Assembly: GCA_002336765.1 (NCBI GenBank)
Contig: DDES01000128.1
Coordinates: 10,717 to 17,250 of the forward strand
DNA: 6,534 nucleotides
Reading direction: 5' to 3'
Source: Novosphingobium sp. UBA1948
Lineage (GTDB): Bacteria; Pseudomonadota; Alphaproteobacteria; Sphingomonadales; Sphingomonadaceae
This document shows positions 5,318 through 6,534 of the stretch, in pieces. The translations under genes and the position numbers were made by a program. The stretch's first letter is position 1; each line of letters starts with the position of its first letter. The notes beneath the pieces were generated by a model, which saw only the letters and a program-made list of their open reading frames with translations, did no database searches and was not told the DNA's origin.

Positions 5318-6534
5318 GGCTGGTGGCTCCCTGTCTGAAAGGCGGTGGCGGGGCGATAAAGTGCATCGCCACTGGCCGTCGCGATGGCCTCGAGCGCCTT
5401 GCCCAGCGCGGCGTGGCCATAGCGCGCGGCCCATGCCAGCGGGCCTTCGGGATGGTTGGCGCCGTGCATCATCGCCGCATCAATAGCGGCGGCGTCCGCC
5501 ACCTCATCGGCCAGCGCGTCGGCCGCCGCATTGGCCAGTTGCGCCAGCGTGCGCAGCACCAATCCACCCGCGCGGTCGGGCAGACGCAGCGTCCGCTTGC
5601 CCAGCGCGGTGAACAGCGAGGCGATGCGGGCGGCGCTATCATCCTCGCGCGCGGTGATGCCAAGGCAGGGCGCGCTGGCCCAATCGCGCACATGGTCGAG
5701 CAGGATATCGACATCGTCCCGCTGCGCCAGCAAACGCCCGTCGCCCGCCGCGATCCTTATGCCGTCACAGACCAGATGGCCCGCTGGCAGACTATCGTCC
5801 ACGCTCACCGGCACGCCGATGCTGCGGGCCTGATCCACCAGCGGCGCCAGCATGGCCGGATCGCTTGCGGCAAGCAGGATGGAGGGTGCGCGATCCCCGA
5901 TCACGAAGGGCGCTAGGGGCAGGGCGGTGGCATAGTCATAGACGCCGCGCCCGCTCTTGCGGCCAAGATGGCCCGCCGCCACCAAAGCTTGCTGGGCAGG
6001 CTGGGGGCGAAAGCGCGGGGCGCCGCCATAGGCCGCGTGGATCGAGGAGGCGACCGTGGCGTTGACATCATGCCCGATCATGTCCGCCAGCGCCAAGGGG
6101 CCAAGGCGGAAGCCGCCCGCCCCCTCCAGCAGATGGTCGATAGTGGCGGCGGGAATGCCCTCGGACAGGGCGAGAAAGCCTTCGGCGTAATAAGGGCGGG
6201 CGACGCGGTTGACGATGAAGCCCGGCACATCGCGCAGGACCACCGCGATCTTGCCCCAGCGCCGCATCAAACCGGCCAGATCGCTGGTCAGCGCCGGATC
6301 GGTGGCAGCGGCGGGCACCACCTCCACCAGTTTCATCGCCGGCACGGGGTTGAAGAAATGCAGTCCTGCGAAACGGGCGGGCACGCGCAGATCCCGCGCC
6401 AGCGCGTTGATGGAGAAGGAGGACGTATTGCTGGCCAGACAGGCTTGCGGGCTGATGATGCCCTCCAGCGTGGCGAACAGGGCGCGCTTGGCCTCCTCCC
6501 GCTCGACAATCGCCTCGATCACCAGCGCGGCGGG
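5314..6534 (-). CDS. paaH: PaaH, 3-hydroxyadipyl-CoA dehydrogenase (5' end cut off by window)
   Basis: This NAD-dependent 3-hydroxyacyl-CoA dehydrogenase oxidises 3-hydroxyadipyl-CoA to 3-oxoadipyl-CoA, the substrate of the thiolase encoded two genes downstream. The visible 406 residues begin inside the Rossmann domain, so the GxGxxG motif and about 80-90 N-terminal residues lie beyond the window. A GTG at 6522 is internal and not the start. The catalytic residues are present, with spacing equal to the known family set: S38 in SNTSS, H59 in GLHFFNPVP, E71 in KLVEVVP and N109 in PGFIVNR (fragment numbering). The first C-terminal 3HCDH domain runs to about GRKSGRGVYDY. After a linker region, a second 3HCDH-type domain ends the protein (GGLVLRTLAQLANAAADAL, then NHPEGPLAWAARYG). 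This two-domain form of about 490-500 residues is typical of PaaH and separates it from short 282-residue dehydrogenases. It overlaps paaI by 4 bases. Confidence 0.93.
   Translation of the reverse strand, partial: PAALVIEAIVEREEAKRALFATLEGIISPQACLASNTSSFSINALARDLRVPARFAGLHFFNPVPAMKLVEVVPAAATDPALTSDLAGLMRRWGKIAVVLRDVPGFIVNRVARPYYAEGFLALSEGIPAATIDHLLEGAGGFRLGPLALADMIGHDVNATVASSIHAAYGGAPRFRPQPAQQALVAAGHLGRKSGRGVYDYATALPLAPFVIGDRAPSILLAASDPAMLAPLVDQARSIGVPVSVDDSLPAGHLVCDGIRIAAGDGRLLAQRDDVDILLDHVRDWASAPCLGITAREDDSAARIASLFTALGKRTLRLPDRAGGLVLRTLAQLANAAADALADEVADAAAIDAAMMHGANHPEGPLAWAARYGHAALGKALEAIATASGDALYRPATAFQTGSHQP

Noticed and set aside
6520..6522. GTG as a possible start of the paaH product.
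   Set aside because: The frame stays open to the end of the window, and the protein lacks its Rossmann NAD-binding motif if started here. The residues before the GTG (PAALV) fit continuing dehydrogenase sequence, so the gene simply runs off the window.

Overview
This window is an ordinary, well-conserved piece of a bacterial aerobic phenylacetate catabolon (paa cluster). I find no undescribed system in it. Every gene lies on the minus strand, so transcription runs from high to low coordinates. The order of transcription is paaH (5' end cut off by the window), paaI, paaJ, a short AT-rich gap, then paaA, paaB, paaC, paaD and paaE (3' end cut off). The DNA is strongly GC-rich, apart from the roughly 60-bp gap before paaA. 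Together with the protein sequences, this suggests a high-GC proteobacterium, most likely an alphaproteobacterium of the sphingomonad type. That placement is an inference from composition and general sequence character, not from a search.

Layout: positions 5314-6534 hold paaH, a two-domain 3-hydroxyacyl-CoA dehydrogenase missing its NAD-binding N-terminus. Positions 4880-5317 hold paaI, a hotdog thioesterase. Positions 3688-4887 hold paaJ, a thiolase. These three overlap by 4 and 8 bases and form one translationally coupled block. Positions 3625-3687 are a 63-base intergenic gap with an imperfect 20-bp palindrome, a plausible -35/-10 pair and a good ribosome binding site. This makes paaABCDE look like a separately promoted and regulated unit. 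Positions 2635-3624 (paaA), 2333-2617 (paaB), 1566-2324 (paaC), 1063-1572 (paaD) and 1-1029 (paaE) follow with gaps of 17, 8, -7 and 33 bases.

How the genes work together (known for the family): phenylacetyl-CoA, made elsewhere by the ligase PaaK, is epoxidised by the PaaABCE multicomponent monooxygenase. PaaA carries the di-iron site, PaaB and PaaC are structural, PaaE is the flavin/2Fe-2S reductase, and PaaD is an accessory iron-sulfur/metal maturation protein. After ring isomerisation and cleavage (PaaG, PaaZ; not in this window), the open chain is degraded by beta-oxidation. PaaH oxidises 3-hydroxyadipyl-CoA and PaaJ thiolytically cleaves 3-oxoadipyl-CoA (and an earlier dehydro intermediate) to succinyl-CoA and acetyl-CoA. 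PaaI hydrolyses dead-end thioesters and so rescues CoA. The window therefore holds the first ring-attacking step and the last chain-shortening steps, but not the steps between. No mobile element, RNA gene, CRISPR array or clear terminator was seen. No stretch over 300 bases lacks a gene.
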